From Clostridia bacterium (GTDB taxonomy: Bacteria > Bacillota > Clostridia > UMGS1883), in contig JAFSBF010000074.1 of NCBI GenBank assembly GCA_017441965.1, positions 1-16,660 on the forward strand: a stretch of 16,660 bases of DNA, written 5' to 3'. The position numbers and the translations under genes are program-made. This document shows positions 15,248 through 16,660 of this stretch, piece after piece (position 1 is the stretch's first letter; each line of letters starts with the position of its first letter). The notes beneath the pieces are model-generated. The model worked only from the letters and a program-made list of their open reading frames with translations, was not told the origin of the DNA and searched no databases.

Positions 15248-15276
15248 TTGACCGCAGAGGGAAAATTTGTTATATT
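15248..15276 (+). promoter_or_regulatory. SigA promoter of the abrB-like gene
   Basis: TTGACC (15248-15253) and TATATT (15271-15276) are 17 bp apart. A start near 15283 leaves a leader of about 28 nt, containing AAAGGAGG 8 nt before the ATG. Confidence 0.75.
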
Positions 15277-15310
15277 ATAAACAGAAGCTTATACAAAGGA
15301 GGAGTTAAGG

Positions 15311-15559
15311 ATGAAATCTACAGGTATTGTTCGTAAAGTGGATGAGCTTGGAAGAATAGTTCTTCCCATTGAACTTAGAAGAACCCTTAAAATTGAATTG
15401 CGTGACCCTCTGGAAATTTATGTTGAGGGTGAGAGTATTATTCTCAAAAAATATGTTCCCAACTGCATCTTCTGCGGCAGTGAGGAAGATGTCTATATGT
15501 ATTCTGAAAAGAATATCTGCAAAAAATGTATTGAGGACTTGAAAAATAAAGTATTATAA
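15311..15559 (+). CDS. AbrB/SpoVT-type transcriptional regulator with C-terminal Cys4 motif
   Basis: An 82-aa DNA-binding protein. Residues 1-48 are the swapped-hairpin AbrB domain with the characteristic MKSTGIVRKVDELGRIVLP and IELRRTL, then the dimer-core LEIYVEGESIILKKY. The tail carries C52-x2-C55 and C70-x2-C73, a small zinc-ribbon-like arrangement common in clostridial AbrB-like proteins but absent from B. subtilis AbrB and Abh. It probably acts as a global transition-state or local regulator; targets are unknown. It is divergent from the ABC exporter gene and is followed by a palindrome that is both terminator-like and promoter-overlapping. The symbol is left blank because several paralogues usually exist. 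Confidence 0.92.
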   Translation: MKSTGIVRKVDELGRIVLPIELRRTLKIELRDPLEIYVEGESIILKKYVPNCIFCGSEEDVYMYSEKNICKKCIEDLKNKVL

Positions 15560-15570
15560 GTTTTTTATAC

Positions 15571-15599
15571 TTGAAAAGAAGGTCATACAGTGATATAAT
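15571..15599 (+). promoter_or_regulatory. SigA promoter of the ACT/UPF0210 gene pair
   Basis: TTGAAA (15571-15576) and TATAAT (15594-15599) lie 17 bp apart. The -10 box occupies the centre of a perfect palindrome. A start near 15606 leaves a leader of about 24 nt before the TTG start codon. Confidence 0.68.
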
Positions 15600-15616
15600 C
15601 ACTGTATGATTTTTTT
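15583..15616 (+). terminator. 27-bp palindrome with T7 tail: terminator of the abrB-like gene and probable operator
   Basis: TCATACAGTGA (15583-15593) and its exact complement (15599-15609) flank TATAA, and seven T residues follow (15610-15616). As RNA this is an 11-bp hairpin plus U tract, able to end the abrB-like transcript 24 bp after its stop. As DNA it is a 27-bp perfect dyad covering the -10 of the next promoter, which is where a repressor dimer would act. The two roles are compatible, because a transcript starting near 15606 contains only the end of the right arm. Confidence 0.7.
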
Positions 15617-15629
15617 AGGAGTGATATTG

Positions 15630-15899
15630 TTGAAATCTGTAATTACAGTGATGGGAAAGGACGGTATGGGTATTATTGCAAGGGTAAGTGCGCTTCTTGC
15701 AAAGAATAACGTCAATATTATTGATATTACCCAGACAACGTCGGAAAACCGCTTTTTTATGGTTATGGTCGTTGATATGAGTGAAGCGGCAAGCTCGTTT
15801 TCAAATATAGCGACAGAGCTTCAAGCCCTTGGGGAGAAGCTTGAACAGAAAATACAGGTGCGTCATAAGAAGGTTTATGACTCAATGCACAGAATATAA
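15630..15899 (+). CDS. ACT-domain protein, UPF0237 family
   Basis: An 89-aa protein that is essentially one ACT domain, beginning [20 protein letters not shown] and continuing [13 protein letters not shown] domains bind amino acids or similar small molecules as regulatory sensors; the UPF0237 ligand is unknown to me. I chose TTG at 15630, 8 nt after AGGAG (15617-15621), because it gives the family's usual N terminus; a TTG at 15627 and an ATG at 15606 are alternatives, the latter being upstream of the Shine-Dalgarno and about at the transcript start. The UPF0210 gene follows after 14 nt, and this pair is conserved together in Firmicutes (for example SP0238-SP0239 of Streptococcus pneumoniae, from memory). 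Confidence 0.9.
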   Translation: MKSVITVMGKDGMGIIARVSALLAKNNVNIIDITQTTSENRFFMVMVVDMSEAASSFSNIATELQALGEKLEQKIQVRHKKVYDSMHRI

Positions 15900-15913
15900 G
15901 GAGGGGGTATAGT

Positions 15914-16660
15914 ATGATAAATCCTTTTGAAATAATGGAAACTATCAATATGATAGATAATGAACACCTTGATATACGTACAATAACAATGGGTATTTCC
16001 CTTCTTGATTGCATAGGTGACAATTCAGAGCGTGCAGCGCAGCGTGTTTATGATAAGGTGACAAGGCTTGCCGAAAATCTTGTTCCCGTTGGTGAACAGC
16101 TTGAAAAAGAATACGGCATACCAATTATAAATAAGAGAATAAGTGTAACGCCTATTTCAATAGTAGGACAGGCGTGTGGCGATTATATAAAGTTTGCAAA
16201 GGCGCTTGACCGTGCGGCTGATACGACGGGTGTTAATTTTATAGGCGGATATTCAGCACTCGTACAAAAGGGCTATACTAAGGGTGAGTACGATTTTATT
16301 GAAACTATTCCTGAAGCACTTTGCACCACGAATAAAATCTGTTCCAGTGTTAATGTCGGCTCTACAAAGGCAGGAATATCAGTGGATGCCGTAAAGCATA
16401 TGGGACAGATTATAAAAAGGACAGCCGAGATGTCAAAGGACAAAGACGGCTTTGGCTGTGCAAAGCTTGTTGTCTTTGCAAACGCAGTTGAGGATAACCC
16501 CTTTATGGCAGGTGCTTTCCACGGAATGGGTGAGGGCGAATGTGTAATCAATGTCGGTGTAAGCGGCCCCGGAGTTGTAAAAAAGGCTCTTGAAAAAGTA
16601 AAGGGTGAGGACTTTGGCGTTGTAGCCGATACTATAAAGAAAACTGCTTTTAAAATCACA
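15914..16660 (+). CDS. UPF0210/DUF711 (PFL-like) family protein, N-terminal part (runs off window)
   Basis: The first 249 residues of a protein normally about 450 aa long. The frame is open from the ATG to the last base. Recognisable family stretches are [54 protein letters not shown], and [24 protein letters not shown]. The family is sometimes called PFL-like because of a structural resemblance to pyruvate formate-lyase-type barrels, but no reaction is established to my knowledge. The start follows AGGAGG (15899-15904) with 9 nt spacing and lies 14 nt after the ACT-domain gene, so the two are one transcript and the ACT protein may sense a ligand tied to this enzyme. Confidence 0.92.
   Translation, partial: MINPFEIMETINMIDNEHLDIRTITMGISLLDCIGDNSERAAQRVYDKVTRLAENLVPVGEQLEKEYGIPIINKRISVTPISIVGQACGDYIKFAKALDRAADTTGVNFIGGYSALVQKGYTKGEYDFIETIPEALCTTNKICSSVNVGSTKAGISVDAVKHMGQIIKRTAEMSKDKDGFGCAKLVVFANAVEDNPFMAGAFHGMGEGECVINVGVSGPGVVKKALEKVKGEDFGVVADTIKKTAFKIT

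Noticed and set aside
16273..16659. 128-codon minus-strand open frame
   Set aside because: It is antisense to the UPF0210 coding frame, whose conserved family strings cover the same bases, and I see no ribosome binding site for it.
1..16660. CRISPR arrays, tRNA or rRNA genes, insertion sequences, prophage or toxin-antitoxin modules
   Set aside because: I scanned for regularly spaced repeats, cloverleaf-like segments, transposase or integrase motifs and small paired genes and found none.

Overview
The window looks like chromosomal DNA from an anaerobic Gram-positive bacterium of the class Clostridia, probably a gut-type relative of Oscillospirales or Ruminococcaceae. The signs are low-to-moderate GC, strong AGGAGG ribosome binding sites, near-consensus SigA promoters with 17-bp spacers, a class 1B (NAD-linked) dihydroorotate dehydrogenase with PyrK, an AbrB-type transition regulator with a small Cys4 tail, and an S-layer-homology exoprotein. 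The assignment rests on recalled family features; no search was run.

Layout. Bases 1-771 are the 3' end of an acyl-CoA/acetyl-CoA synthetase of the AMP-forming ANL superfamily, closed by a hairpin terminator. A near-perfect SigA promoter (832-860) then drives a complete pyrimidine operon: pyrC, pyrK, pyrD(B), pyrF, pyrE, pyrB, pyrI. Together these convert carbamoyl phosphate and aspartate to UMP; carbamoyl-phosphate synthetase and pyrR are not in the window. The genes are tightly coupled (ATGA, 13-nt and 1-nt overlaps). A CE4-type polysaccharide deacetylase sits 13 nt behind pyrI, and a terminator follows it.

A second unit begins at 7406 with a promoter whose -35 box lies inside that terminator. 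It encodes a secreted M13 (neprilysin-type) metallopeptidase with N-terminal SLH repeats, a 63-aa PspC-domain membrane protein, and a kinase resembling N-acetylhexosamine 1-kinase. A 293-bp intergenic stretch follows, holding a cluster of small hairpins, a terminator, a 20-bp-phased direct repeat and a promoter. Next is a cytoplasmic glycoside hydrolase that resembles clan GH-D/GH36. It is separated from a convergent ABC exporter by a 21-bp bidirectional terminator stem that reaches both stop codons.

The right end has divergent promoters for the ABC exporter (minus) and an AbrB-like regulator (plus). A conserved pair follows: an ACT-domain UPF0237 protein and a UPF0210/DUF711 protein that runs off the window. 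The promoter of that pair has its -10 box at the exact centre of a 27-bp perfect palindrome, which also looks like the terminator of the abrB-like gene. I regard this as the most interesting regulatory structure here. I see no phage, IS element, CRISPR array, tRNA or rRNA, and no clear evidence of an undescribed multi-gene system.
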